64,000 bases of DNA, from the NCBI RefSeq assembly GCF_029867415.1, contig NW_026706160.1:1-64000 (forward strand), in the 5' to 3' direction. The position numbers and the translations under genes are program-made. Positions 31,003 to 42,870 of this stretch are shown in pieces. The notes under the pieces were generated by a model that did not search any database, had not been told where the DNA came from, and saw nothing but the letters and a program-made list of their open reading frames with translations. Each line of letters starts with the position of its first letter. The stretch's first letter is position 1. Source of the DNA: Vicia villosa. Lineage: Eukaryota > Streptophyta > Magnoliopsida > Fabales > Fabaceae.

Positions 31003-34000
31003 CTAAGACGACCCTAGCTTAGACATAATCTTGGCCAACATGTCATGAATCCCAGCATTGCTCTCAGTCTGCCTCTCCATGAAAGTGCGGAACTCTGCAT
31101 TGGTAGTATCTTGTGCGTCCATGCGAGAAGCTAGGTCAGCTTGGTTCTTCTGAATCACCTCTAGAGTCTTCACCAGAAGAGAGGGTTCACCAGAAGAAGC
31201 TTCACAACTTCTGTTTAGAGGGACAACATTCTGAACTGCAGCTTCCATTGTCAGATCATCACCTGGATTTTCCTCAACAGGAATAGTCTCAGCAGGATGA
31301 TCTTCAGCATCAGCTTCTTCCATAGAAGCATCTTCTTCATATTCTGCAGCAGGAAGATCAGAATCTCCATTCTCAAGAGCTTGAAGAATGGCAGCCAGAT
31401 TCCTTGGGGCAGAAGGACCTTCAACTTCTGGCGGGTCAACAACTTCTGGAATGACCAAATTGGGGTCTTCCTCATAAGTATTTTCCCTCAAAAAGTCAAA
31501 TAAGGACTTGAAGTCTCCAGTCAGAACTGGATACTTAGGTCTCCATACCACAATATCCCTGCAAGGATTAGCTTCCATTTTCGCAGCAATTCGTGCTTCT
31601 ACAAGTTCATCAGTGAATTCCTTCTCTTCAAAGATATATCTCCCTCCAAGACGACTGAACCAGAAGTCTTCATAGGGTCTCAGAATTCCACAAGGTCGTG
31701 GAGCAAGTTCTACACAAATTTCCTGAAGTTCTTCAAAATAAGCATCTGCTTTTCTTCGGAAGATTCTCCAGAATTTTCGCATAGCAACATCATTTAATCC
31801 AGCATGCTCAACTATTCTGAGAGTATCAAACACTCTTCTGATGTTCCTTTTTACCATTTCATAGATTACACCAATAGGGTATGCTCGGCGGGAGTTTATT
31901 TTGGTTATGGGAGAATCTGGGTTTGGGACAGAATAGGGTTGAGGCTCTCTATCCAAACGGAAGGATGATTCTGCTTCATTCTCAGAATCTAACACTACCA
32001 GCTCAGCTTCAGGACGAGGCTTGGGTGTGTAATTGCAGTCACGGAGCAATTGCTCATGTGATGCAGAGTCTGGAATATCTGATACAGAAGGATTATTTTG
32101 AGAGGTGGAAGGAATGGGTTCATAGTTTGCATGAGGTGGGGGTTGAGAAATAGATATATTTGTGTGAGGTGGAAAGAGATTTTGAAGGGGTGGTATATCA
32201 AGGACAGGATTTTCAATGGCCTGGTCAGAAGCAAGGTTGGTTGTGGGTGGAGATGAAGGAATGGGAACATTTGTGATGGGTGAATGAGGAGGAGTAAGAG
32301 TTTTGGCTACAGGAGAAGAAGGAGGTGTGAGAACATGGATGTTTATGGGTGATTCTGATGGGGCTTTTTCTGGTTGATTTACTGGTTCAGGGGTTTGAGC
32401 AACAGCTATTGGTGCAACTTCTGAACGTAAAGCAGGAACAAAATCAGGTTCAGAGAGATGTATACCTTTGGACACCTTCTGAATAGCCTCAACTACAGCC
32501 TCCAGTTTCCTCTGCTTCTTACTCTTCTGCTCTTCCATAATCTTAGCCTTTCCAAGAGAAATTTCTCTTCTTCTGGCAGATTCCAGTCTCTCCTTCTCAT
32601 TTTCAGCAGCCTTCTGACCTTTAACTACTTGAGTTGTTGGTCCTTGAATAATTCCTTCTGGCTGATTCACAGCTTCTGCTTCTTCTTCTTCATCCGAATC
32701 ATCAATGATTAATTTTCTTTTTCTTGTCTCCTTCTTTTCAACAGCCTATTCACTTTCCACATTTTTATTTTTCATTTTTCTCTTCTTCTTCTTCTTCTCA
32801 GCAGTCTCTTTTTCAACTACAACTTTCTGAACTTCTTCAGCAACAACTTCTTCTTGAGCAGCTTTCTCAACAACATTAGTAGCATCAGCTATACTTTGGA
32901 CTACCTTTTCCAGGTTACCAGAAGGATGATCAAATTTTCTCTTTGTCCTTCTTTCCTTCTTGACAACAGCATCAGGTGCTGCTTCTGAAACATCTTCTGA
33001 AGCAGCAGGCCTGGAAGTGGAAACTTTCTTGCGACCACCTTTAGCAGGAGCAACTTTGCCTTCTTCTTCCTTGAGTGAGTTCAGATAAATAGTTTCGACT
33101 TCTGGAATCTCACTTCTGAAGAAGGACTCAAAGTCAGCAAGTACAGGATCTCTTCTGCTTCTTGCCCCAGGAAGAGGTTGAGGAGTTTGAACGACAACAT
33201 CAATAATACTCATCTTTCTCAAAGTGAGAGCATTCAAGCAACTTCCAGTATCAACAACAAGATCTTTGATGGTCCCTTGAGCTTCCAGTTCCTCAACAAT
33301 CTTGGAATGAACCAGAAGATTTGTAATAATTCTTCCAAAAGGAATAATGGTACACTTCTTCTTTCTGAAAGCATTTCTAGAATCCCTCACAGCATTCCAC
33401 ATGTGGTTGAAGATTAAGTAGATGACATCAACCTTCTTCTGAGTGGCAATGCAATACAAAATGTATTTCTGCTCATTGTTGACAAAATCTGTAGAATGGG
33501 TTGCTTTCCTGTGATAGAAACACTCCAAAAGAATCTTGGTCCAGATTTTGTAGAGATCCTTCATGCCCTTGACACGATCAGTTTTCTTCACATCTTTATA
33601 GAGAGTAGCCAATACTTCATCCCAATCAGCCCTTAGATCAATTTCATGAGCACCCTCAGGGTTTCTTAGATCAAACATCATTCTCAGGATGTTTTCAGTA
33701 AAGACCACAAACTTCCCATGAACAAAGGATAGAATGGATTTAGGAGCAACAACAGCGTGCACCCAAAATTCTTTTACAAGATCTGGGTAAACCGGTCCAC
33801 AGAACTCAGAAAATAATGAGGTCCATCCTTGAAAGATGATATCTTCTTTAAGACGAAACTCATGTTCTTCAAGACTATCAAGGTCTACCATAAGTTCACA
33901 GATAACTTCCAACTCCTTTTTGGAAATAGAGCAGACGATAACTGGAACAATTTCCTGATCTTCTTCTTGAAGATGGAGAGGAGCAGATGAACCGGCATTG

Positions 34001-34020
34001 AGAGATGATGAGGCAGCCAT
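31003..34020 (-). pseudogene. SIRE extra ORF (env-like / additional ORF), interrupted by one TAG
   Basis: From the ATG at 34020 (MAASSSLNAGSSAPLHL) the frame runs to 32746 (TAG after NKNVESE) and continues in the same frame to 31003, about 1006 codons with a single internal stop. The N-terminal third contains CGPVYPDLVKEFWVHAVVAP and ILSFVHGKFVVFTENILRMM, which recalls proteins annotated as envelope-like in legume SIRE elements. The middle is Lys/Glu-rich (around 32750-33050), then Pro/Ser-rich (ILTPPSSPVAKTLTPP region), and the C-terminus is acidic with a possible coiled coil (LVKTLEVIQKNQADLASRMD). I see no signal peptide or convincing membrane segment, so an envelope function is not supported by sequence. 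An earlier in-frame ATG at 34110 exists; 34020 is preferred because the family-like protein begins there. Function unknown. Confidence 0.65.
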
Positions 34021-34441
34021 TGAAACAGTACTGAGATTGCAAGACAAAATTCTGGGTTTGCGCTTAGGGTTAGAGAAAAGGGCAAAGAGGTTACAAAAGT
34101 GCATGCACAAGGAGAGAGAGAATGGGAGCGAAAAAGATAAACGTTATGATTTGAAATATATTTATAGAGGCGGATTTGAAAAAGAATGCAAAAAAGTTGT
34201 GAGAATGAACAGTTACAGAATCAAATGAAATCAACTGCATTAAATGATGAGTGACGTTAGGTGAGAGAACGTGGTAATTGAAATGATTTACACAGTTACC
34301 TAGGGCGGCGTCCCATCAGATTCACTCACGCTTTTACCATCCGTGCAAACACGTGTTCACCATCAGAAACACTTGATGACAGTTGTGTTGTATTGCATTT
34401 GCTTCTGATGATGAATAGAGCTTTTCATCTTCTGATTCTGG
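34021..34441 (-). promoter_or_regulatory. Possible internal promoter and leader of the SIRE extra ORF
   Basis: On the minus strand a TATA-like TATAAATAT (plus coordinates 34158-34166) is followed, about 30-40 bp on, by CT-rich TTCTCTCTCTCC (34110-34128) and then the ORF's start codon at 34020. The segment joins the integrase end directly to the extra ORF; reverse transcriptase and RNase H, which should lie between, are missing. Promoter activity is inference. Confidence 0.4.
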
Positions 34442-36379
34442 TCACTGATCCTGACTACCATTCTTTAGAAATGATCTAGTTCTGATAGGATCATCTTTCT
34501 TTCCAAGGATCACATCTTCTGAGTGAGCTGAGGTGAGTCTAGAAGATCTTCTGACTGTTGGTTCTTCAGAAATTCTGAGATTCTCTAAAGATGCAGCAAC
34601 TTGATCTTCTGATTCTTTGCTTCTTAGATTTTCAGCTTCTGAAACTTTGCTTCTTGGTTCTACAGCTTCTGATATATCAATATCTATATCTGCAAAATTC
34701 TCAAACTGCTTTGGCTTTTCAAGACCAAGCTTATCATCAAATCTGATATTGATTGATTCTTCTACAACCAATGTTTCAGTATTGTATATTCTATAGCCTT
34801 TAGAGCGTTCAGAATATCCAAGAAGGAAACATTTTTGTGCCTTAGAATCAAACTTACCAAGATGATCTTTAGTATTTAGAATAAAACAGACACATCCAAA
34901 AGGATGAAAATATGAAATGTTGGGCTTTCTGTTCTTCCACAATTCATAAGGAGTCTTATTTAGAATAGGTCTTATAGAGATTCTATTCTGAATATAACAT
35001 GCAGTGTTTATTGCTTCTACCCAGAAGTGCTTAGCCATATTGGTTTCATTGATCATGGTTCTGGCCATTTCTTGTAGAGTCCTATTCTTTCGCTCTACAA
35101 CTCCATTTTGCTGTGGAGTTCTAGGGCAAGAGAAATCATGGGCAATACCATTTTCTTTGAAGAACTCCTCAAAGAATCTGTTCTCAAATTCACCACCATG
35201 ATCACTTCTGACCTTTATGATTTTGCACTCCTTCTCAGATTGAATCTGAGTGCAGAATTCAAAGAACACTGAATGAGACTCATCCTTGTGTTTTAAGAAC
35301 TTTACCCATGTTCAGCGGCTATAATCATCTACGATGACTAATCCATATTTCTTCCCTCTGACAGATGCTGTTTTGACTGGTCCAAACAGATCAATGTGCA
35401 GAAGTTCTAACGGCCTTGAGGAAGAGACAACATTCTTAGATTTAAATGAAGGTCTGGAGAACTTGCCCTTCTGACATGCTTCACAAAGAGCATCTGATTT
35501 GTATTTCAGATTTGGGAGACCTCTGACCAGATTTAGTTTGTTAATCTGAGAAATCTTTCTCAAACTAGCATGTCCTAATCTTCTATGCCAGACCCATTGC
35601 TCTTCAGAAACAGACATAAGGCAAGTCACTTTCTGCTTCTCAAGATCTGAAAGATCAATCTTATAAATGTTGTTCTTTCTCTTGCCTGTAAATAGGATTG
35701 AGCCATCCTTCTGACTTACAGCCTTGCAAGACTTTTGATTGAAGATTATGTCATAACCATTGTCACTTAATTGACTTATGGACAATAAGTTATGCGCTAA
35801 TCCTTCTACAAGAAGTACATTAGTTATGGAAGGAGAGTTACCAATACTTATGGTTCCAGAGCCAATAATCTTGCCCTTCTGATCTCCTCCAAACTTGACT
35901 TCTCCACCAGATTTAAGCACCAGGTCTTGGAACATAGACCTTCTTCCCGTCATGTGTCGCGAGCACCCAGAGTCCAGGTACCATGACATTTTGTGCTTTG
36001 TCTTCTTTGCTGCTAAGGATATCTCTTCAGAATCTGATTCTAATGTAGATTCTGATCCGTCATCCACTGTGGCCATCAGTGCAAGGTTTGCCTGCTCACC
36101 TTCAGAGTCTGATTCTGATTCTGATTCTGATTCTGAATCATCCCATGTTGCCATAAGACCTTTCTTCTTATGAAACTTCTTCTTGGGATTCTCCTTCTGA
36201 AGTTTTGGACATTCATTCTTGAAGTGTCCAGGCTCATTGCACTCATAGCAGATGACCTTCTTCTTGTCAGATCTTCTGCCTCCAGAAGATTCTCTTCTTT
36301 CAGGCTTCTTTGAACTTCTGAAGCTCTTGAACTTCCTTTGCTTGCTCTTCCAGAGATGGTTTACCCTTCTGGAGATCAT
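34442..36379 (-). pseudogene. SIRE pol: zinc knuckle, protease, GAG-pre-integrase and integrase
   Basis: On the minus strand the order is a Lys-rich stretch, a zinc knuckle (CYECNEPGHFKNEC), an acidic Ser/Glu repeat, protease (WYLDSGCSRHMTG), GAG-pre-integrase (HRRLGHASLRKISQ with LCEACQKGK completing HHCC) and the integrase core (HIDLFGP, VRSDHGGEF, NGVVERKNRTLQ). A TGA at 35312-35314, where tryptophan is expected after DDYSR, splits one otherwise continuous frame. After DPIRTRSFLKNGSQDQ there is a stop and the reverse transcriptase is absent. The element therefore cannot encode its own reverse transcription. Confidence 0.88.
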
Positions 36380-37185
36380 GGACAGTTCATCTTCTTCTTC
36401 TGATTCTGATTCTTCAGAATATACTTCTTCAACCTGAAAAGCGTTAGTGCATTTTTTATAATTAGATTTTAATGCAATAGACTTACTTTCTTCTGAGGTT
36501 CATTAGCATCTAGCTGAATTTCATGACTCCTCAGAGCACTGATCAATTCTTCAAGAGAGACTTCATTCAGATTCTTGGCAATTTTGAAAGCAGTCACCAT
36601 AGGACCTCATCTTCTTGGCAAGCTTCTGATGATCTTCTTGACATGATCAGCCCTTGTGTATCCCTTGTCAAGAACTCTCAATCCAGCAGTTAGCGTTTGA
36701 AATCTTGAGAACATCTTCTCAATGTTTTCATCATCCTCCATCTTGAAGGCTTCATATTTCTGGATCAAAGCAAGAGCTTTAGTCTCCTTGACTTGGGCAT
36801 TTCCTTCATGGGTCATTTTCAATGACTCATATATGTCATAGGCAGTTTCCCTGTTAGATATCTTCTCATATTCAGCATGAGAGATAGCATTCAGCAAAAC
36901 AGTCCTACACTTATGATGATTTTTGAATTGCTTCTTTCGATCATCATTCATTTCTTGTCTTGTAAGCCTTACGCCAGTAGATTTCACTGGATGTTTGTAA
37001 CCATCCATGAACAGATCCCATAAGTCACCATCTAAACCAAGGAAGTAACTTTCAAGTTTATCTTTCCAGTATTCAAAGTTTTCACCATCAAATACTGGTG
37101 GTCTAGTATAACCATTGTTACCATTTCCATTGTATTGCTCAGCAGAGCCAGATGTAGATGTATTTGTTGGATCTTCACCAGCCAT
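36380..37185 (-). pseudogene. SIRE gag (UBN2-type), decayed
   Basis: From the ATG at 37185 (MAGEDPTNTS) the frame is open to 36607 and contains PPVFDGENFEYWKDKLESYF, the copia gag signature, and FSRFQTLTAGLRVLDKGYTR. It ends at a premature stop after IIRSLPRR; the following PMVTAFKIAKNLNEVSLEEL continues gag in another frame, so a small indel near 36605 broke it. A further non-coding interruption lies around 36430-36490 before the zinc-knuckle part. The start codon falls inside the 5-bp target duplication of the gypsy insertion, so it is intact while the leader is 11 kb away. Confidence 0.85.
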
Positions 37186-39376
37186 TGTAACACCCCAATT
37201 CTACCCAGGCATATAGGTACAAATATCAGAGTATAAAAATTAAATTCATAAAAATAATTAGGGCGTTACACTTAAGTAACCACGTAACCAAACATAACAT
37301 ACTCGCAAAAGATGCGTAACACAATTAATCAAAGAGGAAAGATTCCCATAAACACCTGAATGTATTCACACTTATATAAATGCATCGGTAAACAAAATAT
37401 CCACAACATTCTTCCAAAATACATCGCATGAGAAGGTGTCCAAAATACATTATACGAATGCATCTAAAGGATCAAATATACATCAAAAGGATCCTATAAG
37501 CATTATCTACAAAATAAGTGTTCGATCCCCCCTAGGTGTTACGTATCACGAGCGGACGACACCAAAACGGACGACTACAAAGAGAGCACTTACACTTGCG
37601 GATCACCTGCACATTACCCACGAGTAGGTAACATTAAGGCAGAAGGGTGAGAATATAATTCATAATGAAAGCATGATAAATATAGTAATGCCCACAAATA
37701 TCATTAAGAATCATATAACAAGATAATCCAATAAGTCAACCACAGTCAATATATAAGTAATGCGGTACATGAATGATAACATAAATTATAAAGACTGACG
37801 ATGATGAATGAGACTCGACTATGCGTATGCATGTGGTACCAAATCCGGAGTAAACTCCTCCTTGTCATTATGACAAATACACCTTGCCGAGCATTATGCT
37901 GGGACTTCTTTCCCTCAGGAAAATACACCTTTGTCGAGCAGTAAGCTACGACTAACCGTCATCGAGCATCTAGCCCCCACTGATGACCTCTTGCCACTCG
38001 GGCAAATACACCTTTTTACCGAGCATTAAGCTCCCACTGGTAATAATTGCCAATTCAGGCCACCTGTTAATAGCATTCCGCCATTAACGTAATGAAATGT
38101 CATGCTGTGCATACAAACGACTCAATTACATAACAACAACAACAATATAACTCGGTCACATATCTACATCACACCGGTTATATTAATCCACACGGATACA
38201 TCATCAAAATTGCCACTCAGGCGTTCATATTCACACAGCACACATATACCGTCAAAACATACTTGATTAACAAATATCATTTCACAAAAATACATTTATG
38301 AAAAATTAATTCAACCACCAACACACCCCTCCTTATCATAAAGCATACTCAAGGGTTCTCATAATACTTCAAACGGCGCGTAGAAACGACCTACGGTTCA
38401 AAAGATACAACAAAACAAAGTTTGGAAAACAAAATTTCGCACAGTCCGCTTGAGCTCCGCTCAGCGGACCCAGACAGGGAATTATCAGACAAAAATACAG
38501 AACCTCCGCTCAGCGGACCTTCACAGAGATTTTTCTGCAAAAGGACCTCCGCTCAGCGGACCCCCTCCGCTCAGCGGACCTGCGTAAACCTAGAAAAATC
38601 AGTTCTGCTACAGACCTGCAAAACCCCATCCAATCCTCTCAAAACCTCAAATAAGCTTCCCTACACATCCTACACAACCCATACATGCCATATATTCACT
38701 CTATCAATCAATGATCCATGGCTCACTCACTAAATGTCAATAACCTAACAATTTCTTCATGAGCAAGAAAACATGGAGAAATGAAAAACAAACATGATCC
38801 ATGGGAATATCTATCATCATAGTACACATACACACCACAAAATCAAGTTTATAACTTCAAAACTCACAAAACACCCAATTTACCATTGTTGATCAAGCTT
38901 AGAAAAGAGCAAGAACAAGAACAAAACACACAAAACTATAAGAACCATACAATCAAGATAAACTAGATTCATCCCCCTTACCTTGGTTAGATTCTTGGCT
39001 CTAGCTTGGTTTGGATTCCTACACTTCTCTTCTTCTCTTTGTTTTTCTCTTCTTTTTCTCCTCTTCACAAGTTCTCTTTCTTTCTTTCCCAAAAATATCT
39101 CAAAATATCTCTTTTTCTCTCTATAACTCTTTCTATATCTCTACTTATCATTTTCACCCTCTCAACTTTCATAAATTCTAATTTTGGCCCAAATGTTACT
39201 AAACATTAATTCTAACCAATTAACACCCAAAACATAATAATTACACACATGGAAAGTAATAAGTAAAATATTAACATAATTAATATTTACCGACTGACTC
39301 GACTCAAAAACGGTAAAATTAGGGAAATGTAGCAAACATCACAATTAATCAGAAAAACACATTTATGGGTGTTACA
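37186..39376 (-). repeat. Gypsy 3' LTR (left copy)
   Basis: 2191 bp, bounded by TG and CA. It carries four copies of a 13-bp palindrome TCCGCTCAGCGGA (38456-38468, 38505-38517, 38548-38560, 38566-38578) and, around 37860-38040, a series of similar CAAATACACCTT.CCGAGCAT segments. On the minus strand CCAAGGTAAGGG lies near 38980. Open frames in the LTR occur identically in the right copy and are not considered genes. Confidence 0.95.
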
Positions 39377-39930
39377 ACCCTCCCCCACTTAAAAGATTTT
39401 TGTCCTCGAAAATAAAGATTACCTGCTACAAACAACTCAGGATAGGAGTCTCGCATCTTGCTCTCCAACTCCCAGGTCAAACTCTCACCTGCCGCACTTA
39501 ACCATACGACTTTCACCAAGGCGATCTCCTTGCCTCGCAGAGTCTTAGTCTCACGATCCTCAATACGCACCGGCATCGTCTCAACCGTCAAGTTCTCACG
39601 CACTTGCACATCATCCATCTGAATCACATGGGACGGATCCGCAATGTATCTCCTCAACTGAGACACATGGAATACATCGTGCAGATTAGCAAGACTTGGC
39701 GGTAACGCCACCCGATACACAACTTTGCCAACTCGCTCCGATATCTGATAAGGACCAATAAAACGCGGAGTAAGCTTCCTCGATTTCAAAGCTCGTCCAA
39801 CACCAGTCATAGGTGTAACTCTTAAGAATACATGATCACCGGCTTGGAATTCCAAATCTTTCCTTCGCTTGTCATGATAACTCTTTTGCCTACTCTGTGA
39901 ACTTCTCATCTTCTCACGAATAAATTTCAC
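39349..39930 (-). pseudogene. Gypsy integrase C-terminus with chromodomain-like tail
   Basis: This is the continuation of the pol frame after one in-frame TAG. It contains SYHDKRRKDLEFQAGDHVFL (the GPY/F module region, with LTPRFIGPYQI) and, at the end, a chromodomain-like ALVKVVWLSAAGESLTWELE. Chromodomains of this type direct chromovirus integration to particular chromatin. The last residues run into the LTR. Without the stop it would be part of the preceding polyprotein. Confidence 0.85.
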
Positions 39931-42870
39931 CTTCTATGTAGTCTCTCTTACTATTTCAGGTCCGAGTACCACACTCTCGCCCGATTCAAACCAACACAAT
40001 GAAGTTCTACACTTACTACCATATAGCGCTTCAAAAGGTGCCATTCCGATACTAGAATGAAAACTGTTGTTGTAAGTGAATTCTATCAACGGAAGATAAG
40101 TATCCCACGAACCTCCCTTCTTTAGAACACATGCCCTCAACAAGTCTTCTAACGATTGAATAGTCCTTTCGGTCTGACCGTCTGTCTGAGGATGATAAGC
40201 CGAACTCAACCTCAACTTAGAACCTAGAGCCTCTTGCAAACCTTTCCAAAAATCTGATGTGAACCTTGGATCTCTATCCGACACAATACTCAACGGTATA
40301 CCATGTAGTTTCACAATCACCTTGATATAAATCTCAGCCAACTTCGCAACTGGAAAAGTGATGTTAATAGGAATAAAGTGAGCAGACTTTGTCAACCTAT
40401 CAACAATCACCCAAACCGCATCGAAACCTCTCACAGTATTTGGTAAACTCGTCACAAAGTCCATAGAAATACTATCCCATTTCCACTCTGGAATATCCAA
40501 CGGTTGCAACAACCCTGCAGGACGCTGATGTTCCACTTTTGACTTCTGACATACCAAACACGCATATACAAACTGAGCCACATCCCTTTTCAAACCAGAC
40601 CACCAAAAGATCTTTTTCAAATCCTGATACATCTTATTGGCTCCCGGATGAATACTCAAACTGCTTCTGTGACCTTCCTCTAAAATCATCTTTTTCAGCT
40701 CGGAATCATCAGGTACACAAATTCGACCACGGAATCTCAAAACACCCTGACCATCCACTCTGAAGTCGCCATCATCACTTCGATTTGCCACCATAAACAA
40801 ATCAACAAGTTTCACATCCATTTTCTGTCTCTCGCTAACGGTCGACAGAAAGTCATTCGTCACTTTCAACATACCCATCTTCACACTACCTGGCGTCAAT
40901 TCACATACTAAACTAAGATCACGAAACTGCTCCAAAAGTTCCCACTCCTCCGCCATCATAGCAGACATATGTAAAGATTTCCGACTCAAAGCATCGACAA
41001 CCACATTAGCTTTACCAGGATGGTAATTCAAGCTAAAGTCATAGTCCTTCAAGAATTCCAACCACCTACGTTGTCTCATGTTCAACTCTTTCTGATCAAA
41101 TAAGTATTTCAAACTCTTATGATCACTAAAGACCTCGAACCTTGCACCGTAGAGATAATGCCTCCAAACCTTTAATGCAAAAACCACCGCAGCTAACTCT
41201 AAATCATGAGTGGGATAATTCTTCTCATGAATCCTTAACTGCCTCGAAGCGTAAGCCACCACCTTACCTTCCTGCATCAAAACACCACCTAACCCCATAT
41301 GCGATGCATCACAATACACCACAAACGGTTCCTCAGGATCAGGTAAAACCAAAACCAGAGCTGAAGTCAACCTTCTCTTCAACTCTTCAAAATTCCTTTC
41401 ACAAACTATGTCCCAAATAAACGCCTTACCCTTGCAAGTAAGCTGAGTTAACGGAAGTGCCAACTTCGAAAAGCCTTCTATGAATCTTCGGTAATAACCC
41501 GCCAAACCTAAGAAGCTTCTGATCTCAGTAACCGATCTCGGAACCTCCCATTGTAGCACTGCATCTACCTTGGATAGATCCACTGCAATCCCGTTACCTG
41601 AAATCACATGACCAAGAAAACTCACCTCTGATAACCAGAACTCGCACTTGGATAACTTAGCATACAACTGCTTCTCCCTCAAAACCTGTAGCACAACATG
41701 CAAATGCTCCTCATGCTCTTCCGGAGACTTAGAATAAATCAAGATGTCATCTATGAAGACCACAACAAACTTATCCAACTGATCATGGAATATGCGATTC
41801 ATATACTCCATAAACACACCAGGTGCTTTAGAAACTCCGAACGGCATCACCAAAAACTCATAATGCCCGTACCGAGTCCTAAACGCAGTCTTCTGAATAT
41901 CTTCCTCCTTCACCCGAATCTGATGGTAACCAGATCTTAAATCAATCTTGCTAAACACACTGGCTCCCACCAACTGATCCATCAAGTCGTCAATCATAGG
42001 AAGCAGATACTTATTCTTAATTGTCACCTTGTTCAACTGGCGATAATCAATACACAACCTCATGCTTCTATCCTTCTTCTTTACCAACAAAACTGGAGCT
42101 CCCCATGGTGAAACACTAGGCCTCACAAAATGTTTTGCTAGCAACTCTTCCAATTGTTTCTTTAATTCCACTAACTCTGATGCCGACATTCTATATGGCG
42201 CCATAGAAACAGGCCTCGTACCAGGAACTAGATCTATGGAAAACTCCACCTCTCTCCTTGGCGGCACATCAGAAAAGTCTTCAGGAAACACTTCGGGAAA
42301 TTCTCGCACTACTGGAAAATCCCCAACTGCAGCTCGACTCTCCACAGTCAACGATGCAAACACACCAAACAATTGTGCCCCATCTTCTAACGGTCGATTC
42401 AACTCCTTGGTAGATAAGACACCAAATTCCACATCCTTCTCAAGAAATGGAAACCTCACCAACTTATGATAACAATCGATATGGACACGATTATTCATCA
42501 ACCAATCCATTCCCAGAACCACGTCTAACTCGCTCATTGGCAAACAAATCAAATCAACAGTAAAGTCCTTACCGAAGATTGATACCAGACAATTCTTACA
42601 AACTAAAGAAGTAGTCACCGACCCCATTGCTGGTAAATCGATAACCATCTCACCACCCAGGTCAGATAGAACAAGACCTAATCTTTTAACACAATCATCG
42701 GCTATAAAACAATGCGAAGCACCCGTATCAATAATAGCAATTAAAGAAATGCCGTTAATAAAACAAGTACCTCTGATCAGTCGATCACCCTTATCCGTCT
42801 GAGTTCCAGCCAACGCAAACACCTTCCCACCAGATTGAACTTTCTTCTTCGGACATTGACCGCTCATATG
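39931..42870 (-). pseudogene. Gypsy pol: protease, reverse transcriptase, RNase H, integrase
   Basis: About 977 residues are open. In order: end of the third zinc knuckle (MSGQCPKK; this Met is not a true start), protease DTGASH, reverse transcriptase ([35 protein letters not shown], catalytic [12 protein letters not shown]), RNase H ([23 protein letters not shown]), integrase zinc finger ending [10 protein letters not shown], and core ([41 protein letters not shown]). A TAG after VRETT at 39931-39933 separates it from the integrase tail. Upstream it is severed from gag by the solo LTR at 42871. Apart from these two lesions it looks intact. Confidence 0.95.

Noticed and set aside
35895..36173. 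Plus-strand Ser/Asp-rich open frame as a gene
   Set aside because: It is the complement of the acidic repeat in SIRE pol, which has domain support on the minus strand.
38456..38578. Regularly spaced palindromes as a CRISPR array
   Set aside because: Only four copies with irregular spacing (49, 43 and 18 bp), inside a plant LTR, present in both LTRs.
38422..38733. Open frame of 103 codons repeated at 47281-47592 as a conserved gene pair
   Set aside because: Both lie at the same place in the two gypsy LTRs and are identical only because the LTRs are.
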